Assembly (NCBI RefSeq): GCF_000731675.1
Contig: NZ_JMIT01000001.1
Location: 312,712-376,711, forward strand
DNA: 64,000 nucleotides
Reading direction: 5' to 3'
Origin: Pseudomonas capeferrum
GTDB lineage: Bacteria > Pseudomonadota > Gammaproteobacteria > Pseudomonadales > Pseudomonadaceae
The notes under the pieces were generated by a model. The model saw only the letters and a program-made list of their open reading frames with translations. It was not told the DNA's origin and made no database searches. Made by a program: the position numbers and the translations under genes. Positions 1 through 7,468 of the stretch are shown one piece after another; within the stretch, counting starts at the first letter, position 1; the number at the start of each line of letters is the position of its first letter.

Positions 1-901
1 GCCGGTGGACAACGCGCAAAGCGTGTTCAGCACGGTCAGCAGTTGGGAGCAGACCTACAACGTGCAGCCGGTCGCCGCCGCGCGCAACTACTACTACCTG
101 CGTGGCATGAACGGCGGCAGCGAGACTGAGAGCAATGCGCTTTCCCTGTACTTCGCGCCGGCCCAGGTGTTGTTGCTACCGGCAACGTTCAGGGGCAACG
201 CGCTGACCACGGTCGATGGCCTGGACTGCACGCAGGCCAGTGCACCACCAGGGCATATCGGTGTAGGTGAGCAGGCCTTCCTCTGGAAGCCGCCGGCCTT
301 GCCGGCTGACAGCTACTTCAACCTGATTGCCCAGGTGAGCGCGGGTGCTCATCCTGACCCGCTCCCGCAGGTGCGGGACTGGCTCGACCTGGCCAAGTTC
401 ATTGGCCAGACCCCGACCTTCGGCATTCGCTCCCAGGCGCTGGTCAGTGACGACCCGTGGGTACGCCGTCAGCAACTGAACGTGCCGGCGAACTTCACCA
501 CCGCGCCAATTACCATCACCCTGTCCGCAAGGGGGCTGGCCGGTACCCGGGTTAGCGTGTTGTGTGACACCGTGACTGCGCTACAGACCCCAGTGCTGCT
601 GGGGCCACTGACGCTTGGCAGCGATGGCACGCAAACCGGTGCGGTGTTCATTCTGCCAGCCGGCTATTCGGCCAACCTGGCCGTGCAGTTCTGGAACCCG
701 GACAAGCAGAAGGTCGAGCCGGGCGCGAGCTTGTCGGTGACCTTTGGCTACCCGATCAACCCAGGTGCGGAACTGGAGCGGGCGATTGCCGACAACCTGG
801 TCAACCTTCACCTTCACGGTGCGCTGGATGACAAGGTCAGTGCGTCGATCCAGCCCAAGGCCATGGCGATTGTGAGCCAACTGACGTTCACCTTTGTTTA
901 G
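1..901 (+). CDS. C-terminal part of an unrecognised beta-rich protein (5' end cut by window)
   Basis: The frame is open from the first base of the window, so the visible 298 residues are probably the C-terminal part of a longer protein; the GTG at base 5 has no convincing ribosome binding site in view. The sequence is rich in short polar and hydrophobic strands, has few charged helices, no transmembrane segment and no motif I recognise. It contains two Cys in the first quarter (around residue 74 and 187 counted from base 5) and a conspicuous run of three Tyr near the start. It converges with the downstream 5'-nucleotidase and the two stop codons overlap by 14 bases. I cannot assign a function. 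Confidence 0.7.
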   Translation, partial: PVDNAQSVFSTVSSWEQTYNVQPVAAARNYYYLRGMNGGSETESNALSLYFAPAQVLLLPATFRGNALTTVDGLDCTQASAPPGHIGVGEQAFLWKPPALPADSYFNLIAQVSAGAHPDPLPQVRDWLDLAKFIGQTPTFGIRSQALVSDDPWVRRQQLNVPANFTTAPITITLSARGLAGTRVSVLCDTVTALQTPVLLGPLTLGSDGTQTGAVFILPAGYSANLAVQFWNPDKQKVEPGASLSVTFGYPINPGAELERAIADNLVNLHLHGALDDKVSASIQPKAMAIVSQLTFTFV

Positions 902-1895
902 GTGTCGTTAAGCGTTCAGCCAGTGGTGCCCGTGTTTCCACCAAGCGGACACCACTGGTCTTGCCAGGCGCCCTGTTCGCCACCCCAAAAGGCACGTGGA
1001 CCATCGGCAAATCCCCCGCCGGCGATTGCAGGTGGCTGCGCTGGTCATCAAAAAACACATGGGGTTTGAGAATCGACAGCACCCGGGGTTTTTCCATCCC
1101 GCCAAGGAAGAAGCATTCGTCCGGCGACACCCCCCAATCTTTCAGTGTGGTTACCACCCGCTCGTGCGACGGTGCGTTGCGTGCGGTGACGATGGCAATG
1201 CGCAGGATGCGTGTGTAGTCAGGGTCTTGTGCCAGCTTCTGGTCTTCGAGCGTGCGAATGTGTGAAAGCTTGCGGTAAAGGTCGGCCAACGGCCCGGGCT
1301 GGTGGGGGATGGCTTTGCGTGCTCGCTCATGGGCCTGGAAGTCGTCCAGGTTGTCATTCTGCTTGTACACGCTCTCTGCCTCGTCATCGGCAATTACCCC
1401 GTCAAAGTCGAACGCCACGCGCAGTTCGGTATCGATCTCGTCGTCATAGATTCGCGTCGGCAGCACCAGGCCGGCCGGGTAGCTGGCGTCGATGGCGCGC
1501 TGCACATCGTCCTCGTTGGCGCTGAGAAACAATGAGGCGTTGAACGCCGGGATGTACTCGTGGGGCGAGCGGCCGGACATGAACGCGGCGCGGGTGATGT
1601 CCAGTGCGTAGTGGCTGATGGAGCGAAACACCCGCAAGCCGGTCTCTGGCGAATTGCGCGAGAGCAGCACCACTTCCACCGGCAGTTGATCGGGGAATGC
1701 CTGGTTGATGCTGAGGAAGCGGCGGATGAAAGGGAAGGCGACCCCTTTCGGGAACGGTTCATCCAGGTTCTGCTCCTGGTGCTGGCGGTAAGCCTCGACG
1801 CCTTCGGTCTTGTAGATGTCGTCAGACACGGTGAGGTCGAAGAGTGCGCTGGAGGCCACGCCGATGACCAGTTTGTGTTCGATGGGGTAGGGCAT
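888..1895 (-). CDS. 5'-nucleotidase (cytosolic PF06189 type)
   Basis: A 335-residue protein that should remove the 5'-phosphate from nucleoside monophosphates in the cytoplasm. The diagnostic block is the DFDGV motif near residue 175 (two Asp of the HAD-like catalytic loop) in a context typical of the cytosolic 5'-nucleotidase family; a later FFDDQ block carries the acidic metal-binding residues. The frame continues upstream for another 73 codons, but that extension is Arg/Pro/Ala-rich low-complexity sequence; the ATG at 1895 begins a proper globular sequence (MPYPIEHKLVIG). Its 3' end overlaps the convergent upstream gene by 14 bases. The family assignment is confident, the preferred substrate is not visible from sequence. 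Confidence 0.88.
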   Translation of the reverse strand: MPYPIEHKLVIGVASSALFDLTVSDDIYKTEGVEAYRQHQEQNLDEPFPKGVAFPFIRRFLSINQAFPDQLPVEVVLLSRNSPETGLRVFRSISHYALDITRAAFMSGRSPHEYIPAFNASLFLSANEDDVQRAIDASYPAGLVLPTRIYDDEIDTELRVAFDFDGVIADDEAESVYKQNDNLDDFQAHERARKAIPHQPGPLADLYRKLSHIRTLEDQKLAQDPDYTRILRIAIVTARNAPSHERVVTTLKDWGVSPDECFFLGGMEKPRVLSILKPHVFFDDQRSHLQSPAGDLPMVHVPFGVANRAPGKTSGVRLVETRAPLAERLTTPKQR

Positions 1896-1954
1896 GAACG
1901 TGCTCCGTGAAGGGTGCTGGTAACGAGTATACGGGCATGCAGGCGGGGCAGGCC

Positions 1955-2200
1955 TCAACCTTCCGGCACCAGCCCCAGCAGCAGTTGCACCTGGCGGCGC
2001 AACTGGCTCACATGCTCGCGCTCCGCGCGCAGGGCAGACCGCAACTCGTTGTTCTCCTGCTTGTGAATGCGCGCGGTTCGCTCCAGTTCGCGATCGCCCT
2101 GCAGCAGGTTCCACATTTCACCCTGGCGGGCATGTGTCAGGCAGGCAATCAGCAGGGTGATGCCGGTTGTGCCAAGCAGGGTGATTTCGAGGGCGTCCAT
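1955..2200 (-). CDS. small membrane-anchored coiled-coil protein
   Basis: An 81-residue protein with one N-terminal hydrophobic helix (about residues 5-22) followed by a charged helical segment rich in Glu, Arg, Gln and Leu (about 30-75) that looks like a coiled coil. Start chosen at the ATG at 2200, which has a good ribosome binding site (AGGAAG five bases upstream). It stands alone between the 5'-nucleotidase and the WYL regulator and is transcribed away from the latter. Similar short proteins are common and uncharacterised in pseudomonads; function unknown. Confidence 0.7.
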   Translation of the reverse strand: MDALEITLLGTTGITLLIACLTHARQGEMWNLLQGDRELERTARIHKQENNELRSALRAEREHVSQLRRQVQLLLGLVPEG

Positions 2201-2561
2201 GGTTGCTTCCTTGAGTAGTGGCGGTTTGCCTGTAGCGGAAAGATATGTCTAGTTTGGCTACATGTCTATATTGGAGACTTGTACAGGTAAAGGAATGGTG
2301 CAGGTTTTGCTGGTTTATTCACGGCAGTTGAAGGGGGGATGACAGGCGACATGGCAGCGTGTTCTGCGCGCATGGGCGCAGCTTGCGGGGCGTGGGCGCG
2401 GTACCAGGGGGTGTGCGAGTCGCCAGGGGGGGCCAGGGCTGCATATGCCTGGTTAGTTTACATATCCAGCCAGCCTTGCATTAAAACTGGGTGGACACGT
2501 AATATTAAGCGACACGTCAATTGGCTGAGCATGCACTGCTGCTCCTCACGCAGGAACCCGT
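2201..2561. other. intergenic region with two pairs of 17-bp-phased direct repeats
   Basis: The 361 bases separate the divergently transcribed small membrane gene and WYL regulator. Two short direct repeats are visible: ATGTCTAGTTTGG (2245-2257) and ATGTCTATATTGG (2262-2274), 11 of 13 identical; and ACACGT at 2495-2500 and 2512-2517. Both pairs have a period of 17 bases. A CapW/BrxR-type regulator typically represses its own promoter, so the second pair, about 45-70 bases before its start codon, is a candidate operator. The rest is G-rich with no convincing gene. Confidence 0.35.
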
Positions 2562-3440
2562 ATGAAACGCACGCAACGCATGGAGCAAACCCGTTGGGAC
2601 CTGGCCCTGCGCTACCGTCTGATTGAAACGGTGGTCTGGTGGGAAGGCCGCCTGACCACCAATCATCTGATGCAGAGCTTCGGCATCAGTCGTCAGCAGG
2701 CCTCGAAGGACATCAACACCTACATCAACGACTACGCGTCGAAGAACCTGGTGTACGACAAGCAGATCAAAGGCTACGTGCCGACGCGGCAGTTCAAACC
2801 TTTGTTCATCGACGACAGTGCCAGCGCCTACCTCGACCTGCTCAACCAGAACAACGAGCGCGCACCACACATCGAAGGCCTGGCGTTGGCCTACGCCCAC
2901 ACCGAGGTGCTCAAGGTTCCGGACCGCTCGGTCAAGCCCGAGGTGCTGCGGCCGCTGCTCAAGGCCTGCCGCGAGAAGCGGCGCCTGGATATCGAGTACG
3001 TGTCGTTCAAAAGCCCGGAGCCCGAAGGCCGTACCATCGCGCCGCATACCCTGGTGTACACCGGGATGCGCTGGCATGTGCGGGCCTATTGCGAAAAAAA
3101 CCGCATGTACCGCGACTTCGTCCTCAGCCGTTTGCGCGGTGTACCAGAGCTGCACGACGCTGAAACGGAAAACGGCATCGAGCATGACCTTGAGTGGAAC
3201 ACCCCGGTCGATGTGATCTTCAAGCCGGACGAGCGCCTGACACAGGCGCAGCGGGCCATCATCGAGGTGGACTTTGGCATGGCCGACGGCCAGTTGCTGG
3301 TGCGCAGCTCGCAGGCTCTGGTGAAGTATGTGGTCAAGCGCTTCCAGGTGAACCCCAACGTGCATGATGCAAGGCCCGAGGCGCAGCAGTTGGTGCTGGC
3401 GAACAGGGCGGAGCTCAAGCCGTGGTTGAACCTGGACTGA
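2562..3440 (+). CDS. WYL-domain transcriptional regulator, CapW/BrxR type
   Basis: A 292-residue regulator. A winged helix-turn-helix lies at about residues 15-60 (recognition region GISRQQASKDINTYI), a WYL domain at about 140-195 with the segment RTIAPHTLVYTGMRWHVRAY and the following YRDFVLSR, and a C-terminal WCX-like dimerisation extension at about 205-290. This order and the RWHVRAY version of the WYL core are those of the CapW/BrxR regulators, which repress CBASS, BREX and other defence loci until a ligand, often nucleic acid, is sensed. It precedes the unrecognised gene starting at 3493 by 52 bases on the same strand, so the two probably form a transcription unit. No classical defence effector is visible nearby; that makes the downstream gene the natural candidate target. 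Confidence 0.85.
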   Translation: MKRTQRMEQTRWDLALRYRLIETVVWWEGRLTTNHLMQSFGISRQQASKDINTYINDYASKNLVYDKQIKGYVPTRQFKPLFIDDSASAYLDLLNQNNERAPHIEGLALAYAHTEVLKVPDRSVKPEVLRPLLKACREKRRLDIEYVSFKSPEPEGRTIAPHTLVYTGMRWHVRAYCEKNRMYRDFVLSRLRGVPELHDAETENGIEHDLEWNTPVDVIFKPDERLTQAQRAIIEVDFGMADGQLLVRSSQALVKYVVKRFQVNPNVHDARPEAQQLVLANRAELKPWLNLD

Positions 3441-3492
3441 ATGCACAGTGCCGCAGACAGCAGAAAATCTTCTTGTAGGGTGTAGTGAACAG

Positions 3493-4980
3493 ATGGATCG
3501 AAACACGTTTCTTGCGCAGCCGGATGTGCGTGGCTTCATCGAATGGCTTCAGGTCAACTTGCCGACACTGGATGTGCACCTGCGCTTCAAGCCCAGCCAT
3601 CAGGTCAAGGGTGGCCTGAATCAGCGGGTGGTGGGTATCGAACAGGTGCTCGCGCTGTATCGCTGGGGCAGTGCCTGGCAGGATGCACAAACCGGGCAGT
3701 GGGTCACGTCCATGGACTGGGCCAGCACCACCGCTTCGTTGCAGCTTTTGCGCAGCCGGTTGGCGGCAGCGTTGGCGTCAGGCTGCGATGATGCGGCCTA
3801 CAACGCCTGCTGCGCCGTACTGAAGTGGGGCGGTGTACGCGGGGCCATCCCGTTCCTGGGGGCGCTACGCCAGCAACAGCAACTGGTGAGTTACCTCAAG
3901 GCGTGCATACCGTTGTTCGACCTGGGCGCAGGCCAAACGCTCTCTGCGCTGAATGCCGGCAGCATCCAGCGCTTCGATGCGGGGCTGACCAAGATCCACT
4001 CGCTGATCGACACCACCGGCTCGCCCATCTACGACAGCCGGGTCGGCGCCGCCATTGCCATGCTCTATGCGCTGTACCGCCAAGGCAAAACCACCCCTGC
4101 GCAATTGCGTTTCCCGTCTGGCGGGGCACGCGGTGACCAAGTGCGTGACCCGGGGGCGCTAGGCTTTGCAAAAGCACCGCAGTTCTTCACCAAGGCGGTG
4201 CCGGGGTATGCGTGGGCGCGCAGCCAGGTCGAGCTGGGGTGGATCATCCAGGCTACGCTGACGGGCGCTGGGCAGCTGTTCGAAGGTTCGCTGCAGGCGC
4301 GTAGCCACAGCTTCGAAGCGGCGTTGTTCATGCTGGGTTATGACCTGCGCTGCCTGCTTCCAGAGGCTGCCTATGCGCCCGCGTCCAGTGAAGGCGCCGG
4401 GGGCGGCAGCACCCGCTCGACCTGGGTGCCGACCAGCGTAACCTTCCCGCAGGTGTTCATCGACTATCTGCACTGCAGCCAGGCTGCCGGGCACAGCGTA
4501 AGCCTGAAGGACTTCCGGCAGTGGCAGGTCGAGGTCAAGGGCCGCACGGCCAACACTGCACAAGCGTACTGTGCACCTTTGCAGCCACGCGAGTTCGACC
4601 TGGTCAGTTTCAACCTCGAGCAACTCGCGTGCATCGCGCAGGGGGGCGCGCCAGGGTTGGAAGTGCTCAGTGGCGGCGTTGCGCAGTTCATTGCAGGTGA
4701 CGAGTACGAGCAGGTCTATCTGACCAACGTGTACCTGAGTGGCAAGGTTGCCGAGCTGGCGCTTGAGCATTCGGTATCGCCTGCCGAGTTGCTGGTGCGC
4801 TCAGGGTTAGCAGGCAACCCTGATACTGCGAAGCCTGAAACCGCGAAGCTGATTCTGCGCACGGGCCGTGCACTGGGAGAGCATTTTGGGTTACTGGAAA
4901 ACCAGCGGCCGACGGACTTGTTCAAGGCCTTTTTTGGCGAAGCCTTGACGGATCTGGACAATCAGTTGATGGCTGTCTGA
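3493..4980 (+). CDS. uncharacterised 495-residue protein paired with a WYL regulator
   Basis: I do not recognise this protein with confidence. Start chosen at ATG 3493; an in-frame GTG at 3448 would add 15 residues that look non-coding. There is no signal peptide or membrane helix. The N-terminal 170 residues are mixed alpha/beta. Around residues 160-185 it reads FDAGLTKIHSLIDTTGSPIYDSRV, which resembles the segment around the catalytic Asp in OGG-fold (8-oxoguanine DNA glycosylase-like) proteins found in mobile and defence contexts; this is an inference from pattern memory, not a proven homology. A Gly/Ser linker (about residues 300-310) separates an N-terminal from a C-terminal part of about 185 residues with no known motif. 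The hairpin at 4987-5007 follows directly. The upstream CapW/BrxR-like gene suggests regulated, stress- or infection-linked expression. Confidence 0.75.
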   Translation: MDRNTFLAQPDVRGFIEWLQVNLPTLDVHLRFKPSHQVKGGLNQRVVGIEQVLALYRWGSAWQDAQTGQWVTSMDWASTTASLQLLRSRLAAALASGCDDAAYNACCAVLKWGGVRGAIPFLGALRQQQQLVSYLKACIPLFDLGAGQTLSALNAGSIQRFDAGLTKIHSLIDTTGSPIYDSRVGAAIAMLYALYRQGKTTPAQLRFPSGGARGDQVRDPGALGFAKAPQFFTKAVPGYAWARSQVELGWIIQATLTGAGQLFEGSLQARSHSFEAALFMLGYDLRCLLPEAAYAPASSEGAGGGSTRSTWVPTSVTFPQVFIDYLHCSQAAGHSVSLKDFRQWQVEVKGRTANTAQAYCAPLQPREFDLVSFNLEQLACIAQGGAPGLEVLSGGVAQFIAGDEYEQVYLTNVYLSGKVAELALEHSVSPAELLVRSGLAGNPDTAKPETAKLILRTGRALGEHFGLLENQRPTDLFKAFFGEALTDLDNQLMAV

Positions 4981-4986
4981 GCCAGC

Positions 4987-5007
4987 TGGGGCCGCGAAGT
5001 GGCCCCA
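4987..5007 (+). terminator. hairpin after the WYL/495-aa pair
   Basis: Perfect 7-base stem TGGGGCC / GGCCCCA with a 7-base loop, starting six bases after the stop codon. There is no clear U-tract, so it may be a weak terminator or a 3'-end stabilising hairpin. Confidence 0.5.
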
Positions 5008-5043
5008 CAGGTTTCAAAGCCAGCAGCAAACAGACCATTAGCT

Positions 5044-5071
5044 TTGCCATTATTAGGCCGCTATGTATAAT
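5044..5071 (+). promoter_or_regulatory. predicted sigma-70 promoter for the lipoprotein operon
   Basis: TTGCCA (5044-5049) and a consensus TATAAT (5066-5071) are separated by 16 bases. Transcription would start near 5078 and give a leader of about 175 nucleotides before the lipoprotein at 5255. The leader contains a 22-codon open frame starting with ATG at 5105 and ending with TAA at 5171-5173, which has no strong ribosome binding site and may be fortuitous. Confidence 0.5.
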
Positions 5072-5254
5072 CCCGCCAAAACCCGCATCCCAGAGCGTTT
5101 TTACATGGATGGTCAGCTTCTTGATGCGCTTCTAATAGAGGCCCCTCCAGCCGCACTGCCCGCCACTGCATAACCCCGTTACACCCAGGCCAGTACTGAG
5201 CGTTGGCGAAGCCATGCCCAGCACCAGCCCGCACGCATTTCTACAAGGATATTC

Positions 5255-6925
5255 ATGAAAAAGCGTTTCGTTCTCTGTGCCCTGGCGTCCGCCTTGGCAG
5301 GCTGCAACTCCGAATACAACTTCGACGAAGTCACCAGCTACACCGGCACTGTCGGTTCGCCACATGCGCTGTACCTGGAGCGCAAGTCCGGCGAGCGGCT
5401 CAATGGCACCGTGGTGCACAAGGTAGGTGACCGGGTACTGCAGTCGTTCAAGGTGGAAGACGGCAAGGCGGTCGGGGAATGGAAGGAGTTCGACCAGGAT
5501 GGCAAGCTGCTGGTCGAAGGCCAGTTGCAGGACGGTGCCTTCGTCGGCCCCAAGAAAACCTGGTGCAAGGGTGAATTCGCCGACCATCTGGAAAACGTTC
5601 TGACCCTCGAAGGCGGCCGCCGCAGCGAGCAAAGCTACGACTGCGCCACCGGCCTGCAGGTCGCTGACAGCACGGTGCTTCCGACCGTTGATTTCCGCAA
5701 GCCCTCCATCCGTGTGGGCACCCAGCGCGAGTGGCGGGTCATCGACGGCGAGCAGAAGCTCACCCTGCTGGAAACCTTTGCCAGTGACGGTACCGGCAAA
5801 CTCGATGGCCCGGTGGAGCACTATGACTACAAGGGCAACCTGAAAGACCGCGCCACCTACAAGGCCGGCGAGCTCGAAGGCGTGCGTGAGACCTGGACGG
5901 CGTTCACCGATGGCACGTCGGTACCGGCCAGCAAGGTCACCTACAGCGCAGGCAACAGGAACGGCCTGTCCGAGATGTACTTTGTCCGCGGCTGGCCGGC
6001 CGGCACGGTGGCGGAGAAGGGCAGCTACAAGGACGACAAGCAAGTGGGCGTGTGGGTCAGTTATCAGCCTGGGTATGCCCAGGTGCGTGATATCGACAGC
6101 CCGCCAGACACCTCGCCCATGGCCATGCGCGTATGGGATGCCGCACAAGGCCAGGCGCGCAATTCGGACTGGGCGAAAGAGATCAAGGACCTGGACGCCT
6201 TTGCCTACCTGCTCAAAAGCTCCGGCATCAACGTCAACCAACGTATCCATCATGAGAACAAGCCGCTGATCGTCGGCGCCGCCGACAACGCCTATGACTA
6301 CCTGGTATCGATTGGCGCCGACCCGATGGGCCGGGATGTCAACGGCAACACTCGCCTGATCGACTGCCTGGCAGGTAGCGACTACAACAGCTGCAGCTTC
6401 GCCCACATGATCACCCTGGCCGGCAAGGAAGACCTCAAGGCCCACAACGTCTATGGCGACACCGCGCTGTCGACCTTCTGCAAAAAAGCCGGCGAGCTGC
6501 AACGTCGCCGTGGCGCGGGTCAGCAACCTGAAGCGCTGTTCCAGGCACTGCTCAAGGGCAGTGACGTGAACGCCAAGGCCTACGGTGGCGAGACGGCCCT
6601 GCACGCCTGCATGGCCCAGCGCGACCATAGCTACGCCGAGGCGTTGATCGCGGCTGGCGCGAACTTGAATGCGGCGGATGTCGATGGCACCACGCCCGTG
6701 GCCGCAGCCTTCTTCGACGGTTACAACCTGGCTGCAGGCGGGCACCGCGTGAGCTGGTCGGACAACGTGATTCGCTTCGCTGCCAGCTACCAGGGCAAGT
6801 CCGACTTCACCTTCGACACGCCGCTGGCAGGGTTCGGCAAGTCCATTCGCCAGCTGGTGCTGGAAAACGGCGATACCGCCTCGGCGATGTTGATCGACTC
6901 CCTGGTGGGTACCGCCAAGGGTTGA
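5255..6925 (+). CDS. lipoprotein with MORN-like and ankyrin repeats
   Basis: A 556-residue predicted lipoprotein: N-terminal Lys-rich signal peptide with lipobox LAGC (Cys at residue 17). Residues about 40-290 hold repeated strands of the MORN/YwqK type (for example GEWKEFDQDGKLLVEGQLQDG and KGSYKDDKQVGVWVSY). The C-terminal half contains ankyrin-like repeats, clearest in KAYGGETALHACMAQRDH followed by ALIAAGANLNAADVDGTTP near residues 445-490. Both repeat types usually mediate protein-protein contact. It is followed 85 bases later by a second lipoprotein and then by the GIY-YIG/coiled-coil pair, all on the same strand. Residue after the lipobox Cys is Asn, which does not give a strong inner-membrane retention signal, so outer membrane location is likely. 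Ankyrin and MORN lipoproteins are sometimes immunity or scaffold proteins; the role here is unknown. Confidence 0.8.
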   Translation: MKKRFVLCALASALAGCNSEYNFDEVTSYTGTVGSPHALYLERKSGERLNGTVVHKVGDRVLQSFKVEDGKAVGEWKEFDQDGKLLVEGQLQDGAFVGPKKTWCKGEFADHLENVLTLEGGRRSEQSYDCATGLQVADSTVLPTVDFRKPSIRVGTQREWRVIDGEQKLTLLETFASDGTGKLDGPVEHYDYKGNLKDRATYKAGELEGVRETWTAFTDGTSVPASKVTYSAGNRNGLSEMYFVRGWPAGTVAEKGSYKDDKQVGVWVSYQPGYAQVRDIDSPPDTSPMAMRVWDAAQGQARNSDWAKEIKDLDAFAYLLKSSGINVNQRIHHENKPLIVGAADNAYDYLVSIGADPMGRDVNGNTRLIDCLAGSDYNSCSFAHMITLAGKEDLKAHNVYGDTALSTFCKKAGELQRRRGAGQQPEALFQALLKGSDVNAKAYGGETALHACMAQRDHSYAEALIAAGANLNAADVDGTTPVAAAFFDGYNLAAGGHRVSWSDNVIRFAASYQGKSDFTFDTPLAGFGKSIRQLVLENGDTASAMLIDSLVGTAKG

Positions 6926-7010
6926 TTGCCGTTCTGGCGGCACCCGGCTTTCGCCTAGGGCGCGAGGCGTGCCGCCGCCTCTTTAGATGAATGACTGACA
7001 AGGAATACCT

Positions 7011-7340
7011 ATGCGTCGCTTCAAATACGTGCTGGCAGCATTGCCATTCTGTGTACTGGCTGGCTGCGGCAACGATGCGCTGGATGGCACCTACGAGGCC
7101 GAGACCACCGTGATGGGCTTCAGCGCTGGCAAGCAGACTGTCGAGTTCTCCAGTGACTACATCGTCTCTGCGGGCAACAAGATCAAGGTCGACGAGTGGG
7201 AGCGCAAGGACGATGTGGTCGTGGCCCGTGATGCCAACGGCGTTGCGCTGATCAACGTGCGCGTGCTGGACGGCGGCAAGCGGCTGGAGTCGATTGGCGG
7301 CAACAACATGGCCAAGCAGGTGTTCGTGCGGGTGGATTGA
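7011..7340 (+). CDS. small lipoprotein
   Basis: A 109-residue predicted lipoprotein with signal peptide and lipobox LAGC (Cys at residue 19), followed by a short domain of about 85 residues that is probably all-beta (many alternating hydrophobic residues, DGTY at the start). Ribosome binding site AAGGAA lies eight bases upstream of the ATG. It lies between the MORN/ankyrin lipoprotein and the GIY-YIG gene on the same strand. The family is not known to me. Confidence 0.75.
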   Translation: MRRFKYVLAALPFCVLAGCGNDALDGTYEAETTVMGFSAGKQTVEFSSDYIVSAGNKIKVDEWERKDDVVVARDANGVALINVRVLDGGKRLESIGGNNMAKQVFVRVD

Positions 7341-7468
7341 TCGCCCGCGTCTTGGGGCTGCCATGCAGCTCCAAAACGCCAGTTTTCCACATTTCAAGCA
7401 TCCCGGCAGTGGATCCGATGATGTCATTTTGATAGCTTTCCGCCCATGATCGAGCTATCCGGATAGGG

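Noticed and set aside
2339..2626. 95-codon plus-strand frame overlapping the WYL regulator start
   Set aside because: No ribosome binding site and unusual Cys/Ala/Arg-rich composition; runs into the WYL gene in a different frame.
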